Shown: positions 43,380-53,736 of the stretch, one piece after another | Position numbering within the stretch: position 1 is the first letter of the stretch | How the letters are laid out: every line of letters starts with the position of its first letter | DNA from: Dipteris shenzhenensis | Lineage: Eukaryota > Polypodiophyta > Polypodiopsida > Gleicheniales | Length of the DNA: 64,000 nucleotides | Assembly (NCBI GenBank): GCA_047967505.1 | Contig: CM106540.1 | Direction: 5' to 3' (one strand) | The notes under the pieces: model-generated | What the model was told of the DNA's origin: nothing | What the model saw: the letters and a program-made list of their open reading frames with translations, nothing else | The model's database searches: none | Program-made: the position numbers and the translations under genes

Positions 43380-43828
43380 GGAGGCCCTTTTGAGACCCCA
43401 ATTCTCCCCTAATGTCTTACGCTTATGCTCTTTTTCCCTCTTCCTTCTCTTATGCTTATGCCCTTTTCCTCTCTGCTTTTTCCCCTCTTTCGATCTCTTT
43501 TCCCCTCTTCCTTCTCTTATGATTATGACCTTTTCCCCTCTTCTTTTTCCCCTCTTTTCAATCTCTTTTTCCCTCTTTCAATCTCTTTTCCCCTCTTCCT
43601 TCTCTTCTTTTTCCCTCTCTTTTTCTCTTCTTTTCATAAGCATATGCCTATGCGTATGCTTATGCTTATGCATGAGCATATGCTCATATGCTCATGCATA
43701 AGCATAAGCATATGCTTTCTCTTATGCATATGTTTTTCCTTCCCTTATGCTTATGCTCTTCTCCCCTCTTCTTTTTCCCCTCTTTCAATCTCTTTTCCCC
43801 TCTTCCTTATCTTCTCTTATGCATATGC
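43380..43828. repeat. Pyrimidine-rich tract with TATGCTTATGC and ATGCATAAGC palindromes
   Basis: Blocks of CCCCTCTTCCTTCTCTTATG repeat from 43420 on. In the middle (43640-43720) alternating CATATGC, TATGCTTATGC and GCATAAGCATA form inverted repeats. No coding meaning. Confidence 0.85.
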
Positions 43829-44610
43829 TTGATTGTGTTTGTGTTTGAATTAGGTTTTTCTATCAACCAATGTTGGATAATAAAAGGTGGTGGCATATCA
43901 AACCTACTACACCATGTTTCAAAGTGATGTATAGTACATTTACTAATATGGAGCATATGGAGGATGATCATGGCCATGGAGGTGATGATGATTGTGATAC
44001 GAGAGAGGAGGATGATCATGAGATAGGAGATACAAATATTCAGGCCATTACCCATGAGGATGAGCCTGCCATTGGTGATGCTGATTTCGATGAGCACAGT
44101 AGCACAAGTAGTAGTGGTCTGAATGTATCTGTAGATCTCAACATTAATTTGGATTTTGAAGTAGATAGTTTGGAAAGGATTGATCTCATTGAGGATGAGA
44201 TGAAACCGTAGCCCATCATTGATATTGGCAAAACTATATTATATATATATATTGTCTCATTCTCCTCACCTCACTTAATTTTTGTATATGTGGGTTTGCC
44301 AAAAAGCATTGATGTTTTTATTAAAATTATGTGCTTTGGTAATCATGGGCAATGTTTGGAAAGCAGTGATGCACATTTATTAGCCTGTAGTAAAATTTCA
44401 CTCTCTGTATTCTCTGCTACACATTTATAAACGCGTCTAAAAGACAGTGTAGACGCGCTATTAGACACATTAATAACCGCGCTATTAGATGCGGTAATAG
44501 ATGCGCTAATAGACACGCTCGTATTTTCACTAATTCTATCTGCGCCTATAGACGCGCCTGCTATTTTGCACATCTATCAGGCGCATCTATATATGCTTTG
44601 TCTTGTTGTG
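43829..44610 (+). mobile_element. 3' end of a further CACTA element (tnp2 last exon, motif array, terminus)
   Basis: From the intron end TTGTGTTTGAATTAG (about 43838-43853) the sequence follows the last tnp2 exon of elements 1 and 2 (RWWHIKPTTPCFKVMYSTFT, EMEHMEDDHGHG-like, ending MKP at 44211). A one-base insertion near 43857 shifts the exon start. The TAGACGCG-type array runs 44425-44595, and the terminus TGCTTTGTCTTGTTGTG ends at 44610. The 5' part is missing; the left junction lies at the pyrimidine tract. Confidence 0.88.
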
Positions 44611-45640
44611 AACCATTCAAGAACTCACATATAATATTTTTCATCATAAGAACTTAAGATATGGAAGATGTCTAAGAATATTATAAATGCGATGGAAGCT
44701 ATCGTATCATGATTCCTAGCCTAATGTATCTTCGTTTCAATATTAAAAAGAGATTGCATGCTTGTTTCATGCATAAGATCTTATAATTTTCTTCATTACC
44801 TCTATTACGTTATCTTAACAACATTCATGAGGGTTTTGGCTATTTACTCATACCAATCTACATCATGAATTTGATTGCCATACTTTTGTGATGGTATGCT
44901 TAAGGTGCCTTGTATATGGTGTGCATTTGTCACTTAGTCCAAATTTCTTAATGACAGGCATATTGTTTAACACTTCGTTGAGAGAAATGATTAATAATGC
45001 TATGTGGGGTGAGAGGAGTTGGAAACATGGCTCAAGAGAAGGAAGAAGATTGGATGTTTAATCAAGCTTAAGGGAGTAGAACTCGAAAGATAAAATCCTT
45101 CAATCTCACTTGGAAGAAAATCTAGAAATTCGGAGAGAGAGAATTGAATCGTGGTGTTGGAGGACAATTTATAAGACTTAATTAAAGGGGTGGTTATTTT
45201 GATTCAAGTGGAGAATAGGAAAGATCTAATAGAGTACGAGAGAGACTTGTTTTGATGATAGCAACAAAGCCATAACAATGTAGCATATTCTAGAGTTGTG
45301 GAGTAAAAGTCTTAAATATAGAAAAAAACAAAACCTTAGCATAATTCAACATGATTGCTATATAAGGACACAAAAGGTTTTATAAAGCATTGACCGGGAG
45401 AAAAGCGAACTCTCCTAACAAAACAAAAATTGACTTCCAGGGCAATGGAAAAGTCCAATTTGAAAATATGATTGAGTTCAAACAATAAGATTTCAATAAG
45501 AGGACTCGAGAACAAGTTTATAGGAGCACATGGAAAGATGCAAGGGAGATGTGCCAAAAGGAGCTGGGAAGTTAGTTGACTTTTGAGGAGAAAAGCCATG
45601 CTTGAAGGGGCTTGGGAAGGAGCCCTAGTTTAAGGCCATC
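44611..45640. other. Intergenic, nothing recognised
   Basis: AT-rich, with scattered short ORFs only. No tandem structure or transposon ends were noticed. Confidence 0.5.
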
Positions 45641-45916
45641 ATGCGAACATGGCTGAATTGCCCACCAGCTTCGAGTTGGCTACAAATTCCAAGCCTCGGC
45701 TTGCACAGCAACAAATCGCCTGGTTCCTCTGCCCAACGCTTCTACAATCTCCCAGCACCGCATTTTGGCGTCACTTCGAGCTTTCTTGCTGTCTTTAGAT
45801 ATACTTATCCACCCGGTACTGTGCATGTACAACCTCTGCATATAGTGTTGGGAGTACATTGGCATTTTTGTAAGGACACTAGCTGCCAATTAAAACTCTT
45901 GCCTTTCTATTGATAC
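45641..45916 (+). promoter_or_regulatory. Presumed promoter and 5' UTR of the ARD gene
   Basis: This stretch is less AT-rich than the sequence to its left and unique. It contains no recognisable protein and no clear TATA box. It is assigned by position only. Confidence 0.35.
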
Positions 45917-47232
45917 ATGGAAGCCTGGGTCTTCAACTCCACCGCCGATGATAATCGGAGGCTACCTCACAGGCACGTGCCGAATCGTCCCATCTCAGAA
46001 GCGCACTTGAGAGGTGAGTTCGGCATATTGCACTGCGAGGCAGACCCAGTTTATGTAAGCTTCACAATTTATGTATATCTATGGCGTGAGACTCACTGAT
46101 TCCTAACGTATTTTTCCGAGAAGGATAGACTAGTAGTACTTGCACTGTAGTTGGACACAGAAGATCTGGCGATTTTGATGACCATTCTGTTTGCTTCAAG
46201 AACGAATTTCTCCGCTCAAATCTTGATTTTCCTGACATTGTAGAGCTGGGAGTCTTGCACTGGAAGATAGATGCAGACAATTGGCCCTGCGACCGTGCTC
46301 TTCAAAAGATACAGGACAAGCATGGTTACGTTCACTTGGTACGCTTAAATGCTACATGCCTTGTCATGCTTTGTTCTTGCCTGTAAAACGATAAGGAAAG
46401 TTATTACATACCGCGGTTTTACTCGTGTAGGAGACGAGAACATTGGCGCCGGGGCTGATCGAAAACTTTGAGGAACAAATGGATCGTTTCTTCCAGGAGC
46501 ACTTGCATCCTTACGATGAGAGCCGACTTATTCTCGACGGCAGCGGTAATGCTCCTTCTATGATAATGTATGCTCTGTAATTCTAACAGATCATTTTGCT
46601 GCCGTGAACTCTGGAGCTATGTTGAGTTGTTGAGTTCTGGACCCTGGTTCGTGTCAAGGGTGGTCTCGGTCTCAGATACTACTGTTGACTTCAATTTTTA
46701 AGCCTGACAAGACACCCTGAGACTAGTAGCATAAAGATTTCGTCCTGCTATAGGGTACTGGGACATTCGAGACTACGATGGAAACTGGATACGATTCGCC
46801 GTGAGCAAAGGGGACATGGTTACTCTGCCACCAGGAATGTACCATCGCTTTACGCTCGACACCAGCAACTACATCAAAGTAATCTCATACTGTCTTCTAT
46901 TATCTGATCGTCCCTGGGTGTCTGAACTTCTCCGTAAGGAGAATTCCTGATCTTTGGTGACATTAATGACTCCAGGCATTGCTCTTATTCACTGAGGGTC
47001 CCACCAGGATGGATCTGCTAAAACCGGATGCCGACAACGTGGAGGCCAGGTATAGAAGTTTCCAACGAAGCTGATTTTACGTTTCGCCATGATGACACAA
47101 TTTGCACTGCTTGATAAAACGACGATGTGTCTTTAACAGTCCTGTTCAATTCTCAGGAAGGAATACCTACGCGAGGTATTGAACAACCCTGAGGCGTTGT
47201 ACAGATCCGCTTCAGCTGCCACGTTGCCATGA
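45917..47232 (+). CDS. ARD: Acireductone dioxygenase (ARD), six exons
   Basis: Exons 45917-46013, 46244-46338, 46431-46545, 46754-46878, 46976-47049 and 47157-47232 have GT-AG introns and consistent phases and give 193 residues, the usual ARD length. The cupin metal ligands are present: H88 and H90 in EHLHPYDES, E94, and H133 in MYHRFTLD; mouse ARD uses the same set. Other matches are MEAWVFN, RRLPHRH, ELGVLHWKIDADNWP, GYWDIRDYDGNWIRF and KGDMVTLPPG. The enzyme oxidises acireductone in the methionine salvage pathway; Fe and Ni forms give different products. The C-terminal part (ALLFTEGPTRMDLLKPDADN) departs from the usual plant MRLFVGEPVWTPYNRP. The start is the first ATG and fits the family N terminus. 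It is the only intact-looking cellular gene here. Confidence 0.92.
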
Positions 47233-47754
47233 CCCATGACATGTTTACACGGCCTGTGAATCCTTGAGTTTGATACTGAAGCTTCCTATGAATGGCCCGC
47301 CACACACAAGTGGTTCTTACACAAAATACTCGTTCTGCAAAATAGTACTTTACATGCACGCTGATGTAATCAATCTCACAAATGTAGGCGACGTCTCACT
47401 AGCTGGATTTGAGGCTTGAGCTGCTATAATCGAGAGAAAATCCTTACGGAATTCCGGATGCATTTTTCCAGCATGCTGCTGTACTACAGGCACACCGGAT
47501 TCCAGATGTACTTTTTCCAGCATGCAACAAAGATGAGTGACAGCTTGGATTTTTGTATATTCATGATACGACATGCTTGTAGAATAACTATGACTTGGTG
47601 ATGGGTTGGTGATCTACTTTGAACTCTCATCACAACTATTGGCACGTGTCTTAATTTTAAGCTCTTAAAAATTTATATTCTATTTAGATAAAGGATTTAT
47701 AACTTTGTGAACTCAGGGCTATAAGAAATCCTTTGCTCGTTTTTAGCAATCTAA

Positions 47755-47812
<58 letters not shown>

Positions 47813-48358
47813 TTTACTTCTCATTGAATGGGTGTGTGATAAATATTTCATTCAAGCTAGTAGCTCCATTCACCATTATTAGCAGAAGGGTATCAACAAA
47901 GGGGTATTCTTTCTCTCAAGTATGGAGTATCTTATGTGTGTATATAAGTACACATTTATTTGTGCATAGCTAAAATTTGCCTTAACTCTTTGAGACAGCC
48001 TTCAAGCACATTGATGATGTTGATATCCTCAACGACCTTTAATTAGGAATTTCCTTTACTTGAAGCAAGTAGCATTCATAACCCTCTTTGTGAACATTAG
48101 GGAAGAATCACTTTTTCCCTTAATTTGGATAGTGGTACCTTAGCAACATGTGTTACTTTTGTTCACTTTAACTTAACCCTATCCAGTCTTTCACTAGTAA
48201 TTGCTTCACTGCAGGGTATTCGTTGGTTTCCAATGAAAATATTGATGGAAATTACACTCTTTTTCAGGCGCAAAGCGTTGGTAAATTGTTGGTATTAGTG
48301 CTGGTAAATGTCTGTCGGTATAAATGTCGATATATACCAACACTGGTAAAGTGTCGGT
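47233..48358. other. ARD 3' flank and intergenic, no gene seen
   Basis: Short direct repeats TTCCGGATGCATTTTTCCAGC / TTCCAGATGTACTTTTTCCAGC (47452-47520, imperfect) were noticed. Otherwise only the compound microsatellite. Confidence 0.5.
47757..47811. repeat. Compound (TC)n(AC)n microsatellite
   Basis: About 10 TC units followed directly by about 16 AC units. Confidence 0.97.
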
Positions 48359-48870
48359 ATGTAATCGAGAAAAGAGAGAAAGAGGAAGAGGGAAAGAGAG
48401 AAAGAGACATAAAGAAGAGAAGTAGAAGAAAGAAGAAAGAAAGTTCAAGCGACGAAAGAGAGAAAGAGAGAAAGAGGATGAGAGAAAAGATCAAAAAGAG
48501 TGGAAAAGAGAGAAAGAGACGGAAAGAAGAGAAGTAGAAGAAAGAAGAAAGAAAGTTCAAGAGACGAAAGAGAGAAAGAGAGAAAGAGGATGAGAGAAAA
48601 GAGAGAAAAGATCAAAAAGAGAGGAAAAGAGAGAAAGAGACGGAAAGAAGAGAAGTAGAAGAAAGAAGAAAGAAAGAAGAGAAGAAAGAGAGGAAGAGTG
48701 TGAGAGAGAAAAGAGAAAGAGAGAAAAAGTGGAAACGAGAGGAAGAGAGAGACGGAAAGAAGAGAAGTAGAAGAATGAAGAATAAAAGAAGAAAGGAAGA
48801 AAGAAAGGAAGAAGGAAAGAAAAACAAAACAAGAGAGAAAGAGAAGAAAAGAGAGGAAGATGAAGAGAAA
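48359..48870. repeat. Purine-rich (GAGAAA) tract with 100-bp higher-order repeats
   Basis: About 500 bp of almost only A and G, with GAAGTAGAAGAAAGAAGAAA recurring at about 48418, 48530, 48651 and 48764. It runs without a break into the tnp2-like fragment. Confidence 0.9.
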
Positions 48871-49265
48871 CCCGAGGCAAGCATGGTAGAGGGTTGACTT
48901 GTGCAAGAGTCAGTAGTATATAATATCATAGATTTTCTTACATCCATGGATCTTGATACACCACATGCTTGGCATAACCAGCTGGTTGATGGTTGTATCA
49001 TTGCCAAGGTTCCCCAAGGAAAAGGGATTCAAAGAAAGATGAGCGAAGAACAAAGGGAGACGTTTAACAAGTTTTGTATTCTCAATAGTAAGGACATGCA
49101 ATAGTGGATCGAGAGATATGAAGAGGCTAAAGCAAAAAGAGTAAATGCAAGGGTGAGATTTAGAGTCATGCACATGTGAGCGCTATCATATCCATAGGAT
49201 CTTCCACTTCTTCGCAAAGACATGTAAGTGGATTGGCTACAACAGACTCTTGTAAAGACAAAGAT
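48865..49265 (+). pseudogene. Old CACTA tnp2 fragment (DUF4218 tail)
   Basis: KPEASMVEG (stop) LVQESVVYNIIDFLTSMD aligns with RPEGSMAEGWLVQESLVYIS of the tnp2 genes at 56410 and 62350. Then VPQGKGIQRKMSEEQRETFN, NKFCILNSKDMQ (stop) WIERYEEAKAKRV follow, and VDWLQ at about 49225. Several stops (TGA for TGG, TAG for a coding codon) and strong divergence from the nearby copies show it is much older. Confidence 0.75.
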
Positions 49266-50151
49266 GATGGGAGATAGTAAGACCTAGCGAGAGTAAAAGC
49301 TTGCTCGAGGATGTATGATACATGTAAGCTTCTTACCTTTTGACTCAATTAATTTATTCATGGTCACAATCACTTTAAAGTGCATCCTTATTGTTTTTTT
49401 CTTATGAAATCTATTTGCTTTTATATTACAAAAAATTTCCCCATGAAGGGGACATCTAGCTATAATTATAACATCAAAAGATCTAATTATAGGACAAGTA
49501 GGATAACCAAGATCCTATGCATGCAAAATATCAAAGAAATATTTCCATAGAGATGCCCAAAAGAAGGGATACTTAGCTAGTGACATGCCACAAAAGACCT
49601 TATGCTTTTAGTCCTCCCATCAAGTCCATAATGCCCAATGACAAACCCAATCAAAGAGAAAATCATACCTTTGCCTAACAAGATGAAGCCCAAATAGCAA
49701 AAGTAGCTTGCCAAGGCAAGCACTAGGCAAACAGGGCTGAAGACACTGTTGTAGCAAAAACAAGGAATCGTGAGATTCATGGCAATCCCAAAAGAGATGA
49801 GGTATAGAATCCTATAGGGATAGCAATCGGTGACATGTAGCAAGAGCAATATATCCATGGGACAAGATCTATCCAAATGATAGAACCCTAAGTAGAAATC
49901 ACGATAAGAAAATATATTCATGAACATAGTGTTTGTAAGCCCAACGTTTGCTTCAACCTTTTCCTCAACTACCAAGGTGTAAGAACTACATCGTGTCATG
50001 GATCCAATGTGATTTGGATGAGTAGAAACCCAAGGAGGAGGAAACAAAACTTATACAACAATGTAATTGTGATGTTAGCTAGCAGCAATGAATGACAAGC
50101 AAGACCATTCGAGTGAAGGGAAAAGTCTTTGAGGTAGTCTATAATCTCAAG
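49266..50151. other. Intergenic, no recognised gene
   Basis: A 156-codon minus-strand ORF (49577-50047) is hydrophobic but matches no family I know and has no supporting signals. I see no other structure. Confidence 0.45.
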
Positions 50152-50373
50152 ATTAGGCTCTAGTTGAAAGTCATAAAGATAGACTATGATAACTAGTACC
50201 ATAGGGATTTATAATCTTGTCCCACATGACAACATGTGGGCCCCACAACAAGACAAAGCACCATTAGGCTCTAGTTGAAAGTCATAAAGATAGACTATGA
50301 TAACTAGTACCATAGGGATTTATAATCTTGTCCCACATGACAACATGTGGGCCCCACAACAAGACAAAGCACC
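50152..50373. repeat. Perfect 111-bp tandem duplication ending inside a CACTA terminus
   Basis: 50152-50262 and 50263-50373 are identical. Each unit ends with the first 19 bases of the CACTA terminus (CACAACAAGACAAAGCACC, at 50244 and 50355) preceded by the hairpin CCCACATGACAACATGTGGG. Only the second copy continues into the element. Confidence 0.92.
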
Positions 50374-50379
50374 CATAGA

Positions 50380-50620
50380 CGCGCGCACAGACACGTTTCA
50401 TGAACTAAAATAAAAACTTACGGGCGCATCTATTTGCGCGTCTGGAGACCCGCGTCTAATTGCGCGTCTATATATCAGACTTACGCGCGTATAGACGCGC
50501 ACAAAGACGCGTAGATAGATGCGCTTATAAATGCTTTTATAGACGCGTGTATAGACGAAAAACGAACAGACAGACGCGAATATAAACGCGTTTTTAAACG
50601 CACTAACAGACGCGCCTTTT
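50380..50620. promoter_or_regulatory. Left subterminal motif array of element 1
   Basis: Many TAGACGCG(C/T) units in both orientations, such as GCGCGTCTATATATC and GTATAGACGCGCACAAAGAC. Variants with GATGCG or GACACG are one transition away. In Spm-type elements such arrays bind the second transposon protein; that is known for maize Spm and inferred here. Confidence 0.8.
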
Positions 50621-50967
50621 TTTTAAAAAAAATTTTACAGAATAGTGTGTATGTTGTGTATGCTATATAGTTACAAGACTCCCATATCCACATTCTGTAA
50701 TTCAATCCTTACAGCCAACCGCATTTTAATTACAATTCCAAATAAAATATTACAACTCCAAATCGCAATAAAATTGAAAGCTCAAAAAAGTGCTTGTATA
50801 GCACGAAGCTAAGCCACGTCATGTGGCTTCAAGTACAAAAAATAAGGAAGCTAAGCCATGTCATGTGGCTTCAAGTACAAAAAATAAGAGGAGTCTATAT
50901 ACAAGAGGCACGAAGCCAAGCCAGTGGCTTTAAGTACAAAAAAGAGTAGCTAGCATTACTTATACGA

Positions 50968-51988
50968 CTAATCTATGTTCTCTAGGTCCTCGCTCCCTTC
51001 CACGCTCCCTTCTGCGCTCCCTTCTGTGCCTCCTTCCTCCTCTTCCTCATCGTCTTGTGGACGGGCCTGTAAACAAGGGACAACATATATCAATGTATGA
51101 AAAATCAAATCTTTACTTATAATTTTGGCATTATTTAATTACTTTCAAATACCTGGGGGGCCTATCCAGTAGCTCGGGTATACTGCTCCTCAGTAATCAA
51201 CCCGTCATCATAGAAGTGCCTCCATGTATCTCCTCTGCGATGGTGGCGGTGGTAGGCTGTCTCCACTGGAGTAGGGTATCTGCCCACGATCTCAAGCTGC
51301 ATGACCGTGATACACTTTGTGGAGGGATTAGTACAAAGAAACAACCAACCTCCTAATAAACTACATAAGCAATATAATTTGAGATCGATACTTACAAATT
51401 GGGCCTCCCATGATTCAACACCCCCTGCTCCAAAATGCGCGCTCCCATATTCCTCCATCTGGATCCTCCGTGCCTCCATGTGCTGCAGACTGGGCTCCTC
51501 CCTCGCTGACTTCATTGCCTTCTTCCACTCACGCTTGTGAGCAGTGTGGGGCGGGCCCCTTGGAGGTTGACCTGCCTTAAGTCTGGTAAGCTCCGCTAGT
51601 GCCTGCCTCTTAAGGGAAGATCTTTTATTGCTAAGTATCGTAACAATCTTTGACTTCCCCCATTTATCTGTGAACTGGCGATTGGGGGGGTTAGGATACC
51701 TAGAGCGAACAGTAGCGAGGGTCTCATCAGCCAACCTCTTTGGGTGGTCTTTATAGTGGATAAAGCAATCTCTGTAATTGTTAGCAATTACAGAGCGCAT
51801 GAAGGCCATGATGTCCTTCCCCCGTGCATCCATCAAGATGCCTCCTGTCTGAGTGATGTCATAATAAATCATACCATCACCCAGAGGCACGTCTAAATCA
51901 TCTGAATCATCCTCCTCCTCACCGCCACATGGCCCAAAGCACTGTGCCATGCATCCGCCACCGCTCTCCCTGCTACTACGCCTGCTAC
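50968..51988 (-). pseudogene. Element 1 Transposase_24 gene, 3' portion
   Basis: Read leftward from the insertion of element 2: SSRESGGGCMAQCFGP, the acidic run EEEDDSDDLDVP, then YYDITQTGGILMDARGKDIM, AFMRSVIANNYRDCF and NPPNRQFTDKWGKSKIVT. Exons end at 51396, run 51296-51153 and 51066-50968, with GT-AG introns. Later exons carry VETAYHRHHRRGDTWRHFYD and an acidic repeat tail of EGS type. A TAG after EEQYTRATG (about 51162) truncates it. The pattern fits the Pfam Transposase_24 family of CACTA elements. Confidence 0.85.
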
Positions 51989-51991
51989 CCT
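51989..51991. repeat. Target-site duplication CCT of element 2 (left)
   Basis: CCT directly before CACAACAAG. The same CCT is at 58183-58185 after the right end. Three base pairs is the CACTA hallmark. Confidence 0.88.
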
Positions 51992-52010
51992 CACAACAAG
52001 ACAAAGCACC

Positions 52011-52265
52011 CATAGACGCGCGCACAGACGCGTTTCATGAACTAAATAAAAAACTTACGGGCGCGTCTATTTGCGTGTCTATTTGCGCGTCAGGAGACCC
52101 GCGTCTAACTGCGCGTCTATATATCAGACTTATGCGCGTATAGACGTGCTCATACATGCGTGAATAGACGCGCATATAAACGCTTTGATAGACGCACGTA
52201 TAGACGCAAGTCGAACAGACAGACGCGAATATAAACGCGTTTTTAAACGCACTGATAGACGCGCC
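52011..52265. promoter_or_regulatory. Left subterminal motif array of element 2
   Basis: CATAGACGCGCGCACAGACG, GCGCGTCTATTTGCGTGTCT and similar units in both orientations, like the array at 50380. Confidence 0.85.
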
Positions 52266-52623
52266 TTTTTTTTTATTTTAAATTTTACAGAATACTGTGT
52301 ATGTTGTGTATGCTATATAGTTACAAGAATCCCATATCCACATTCTGTAATTCAATTCTTACAGCCAACCGCATTTTAATTACAATTCCAAATAAAATAT
52401 TACAACTCCAAAACGCAATAAAATTGAAAGCTCAAAAAGTGCTTGTATATACATATAGCACGAAGCTAAGCCACGTCATTCGGCTCCAAGTACAAAAAAT
52501 AAGGAAGCTAAGCCATGTCATGTGGCTTCAAGTACAAAAAATAAGAGGAGTCTATATACAAGAGGCACGAAGCCAAGCCAATGGCTTTAAGTACAAAAAA
52601 GAATAGTAGCACTACTTCTACGA

Positions 52624-52975
52624 CTAATCCTCACTGCCTTCCACGCTCCCTTCTGCGATGCCTTCTGCGCTCCCTTCTGCACCTCCTTCCTCGTCTTCCT
52701 CGTCGTCTTGTGCAGGGGCGGCCTGTAAACAAGGGACAACATATACCAATGTATGAAAAATCAAGTCTTTACTTATAATTTTGGCATTATTTAATTACTT
52801 TCAAATACCTGGGGGGCCTGTCTAGTAGCTCGGGTATATTGCTCCTCAGTAATCAACCCGTCATCATAGAAGTGCCTCCATGTATCTCCTCTGCGATGGT
52901 GGCGGTGGTAGGCTGTCTCCACTGGAGTAGGGTATCTGCCCACGATCTCAAGCTGCATGACCGCGATACACTTTG
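52624..52975 (-). pseudogene. Element 2 Transposase_24 gene, last two exons only
   Basis: Exon 52952 to about 52810 encodes LEIVGRYPTPVETAYHRHHR, GDTWRHFYDDGLITEEQYTR and ATRQAPQ; here the codon that is TAG in element 1 is not a stop. After the intron the final exon (52717-52624) gives an acidic EGS tail. The sequence breaks at about 52976 inside the preceding intron, so the conserved core is deleted. Confidence 0.85.
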
Positions 52976-52976
52976 T

Positions 52977-53736
52977 TTATATACGCATCTGTGTGTGTCT
53001 GTAACAAGCCAGACGCGCATATAGACACGCTTGTAGACGCGCGTTTAGACGCGCCCTCAGACGCCTCTATACACGCGCTCTGACAGTCGAGAATACTCAA
53101 AAGTCGAAAAGGACGTTTCGCCCGACAAAAGAACGTGTCACTCATACCTAGATGCTACGTTTCGTGGATGCGAAAAAGTACAAAATTGGAAAGAGCAAGC
53201 AAGAACAACTTCAAAAGGACTTACTTGGAAAAAGGTATGGAAGGATCTTTCTTTTCCAAACTTGTTTCTTCTCCTTGTTTGTACTCCTCCTCTTCTTTAG
53301 GCTTGGAAGCAAGCTGTGTAGGTACGGTCCCTTTGTCTTGAGTGAAAGCTTGGAACTGTGTATGGGAGGCTCTCTCTTAAGCTTCGAATCTATAGAACTG
53401 CTAATAAAGAAGGAAGAAAGCCGCTTGCGAAGTTTAAGTATTCAAAAGAAAAGCAAAGCGAGCCGCGCGTCGAAAAGCAGGTTTAAAAGTCGCGGGTATA
53501 GTCGCGTCTATTAGCGCGTCTATAGTCGCGTCTGAATACATAGAGTAGATGCGTCTATAGGCGCGTCTATTAGCGCGTCTACAGGCGCATTTAAATACAC
53601 AGAGTAGACGGGCATTTAGACGCACAGCTAGACGCGAGATTAGACGCGACGATAGACGGCGGCGATAGACGCAACACAGAGGTTTTAAGTTAAGCATTTG
53701 AAGAAGAGCAAATTTGGTGGGTTGTTTGTTTGTAGG
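52977..53736 (+). promoter_or_regulatory. Element 2 array and tnp2 promoter/5' UTR
   Basis: A short array (52980-53085, ending GCGCTCTGACAG) is followed by unique sequence nearly identical to 59050-59677, then a second array (53500-53670: GTCGCGTCTATTAGCGCGTC). A stretch ending TTTGTTTGTAG just before the ATG looks like an acceptor, so the start codon may lie in a second exon. Confidence 0.6.

Noticed and set aside
48206-49007. Long serine/leucine/phenylalanine ORFs on the minus strand
   Set aside because: They are produced by the purine tract on the plus strand and overlap one another in different frames.
49577-50047. 156-codon hydrophobic minus-strand ORF
   Set aside because: No recognisable family, no signal of splicing or conservation; chance is likely in AT-rich sequence.
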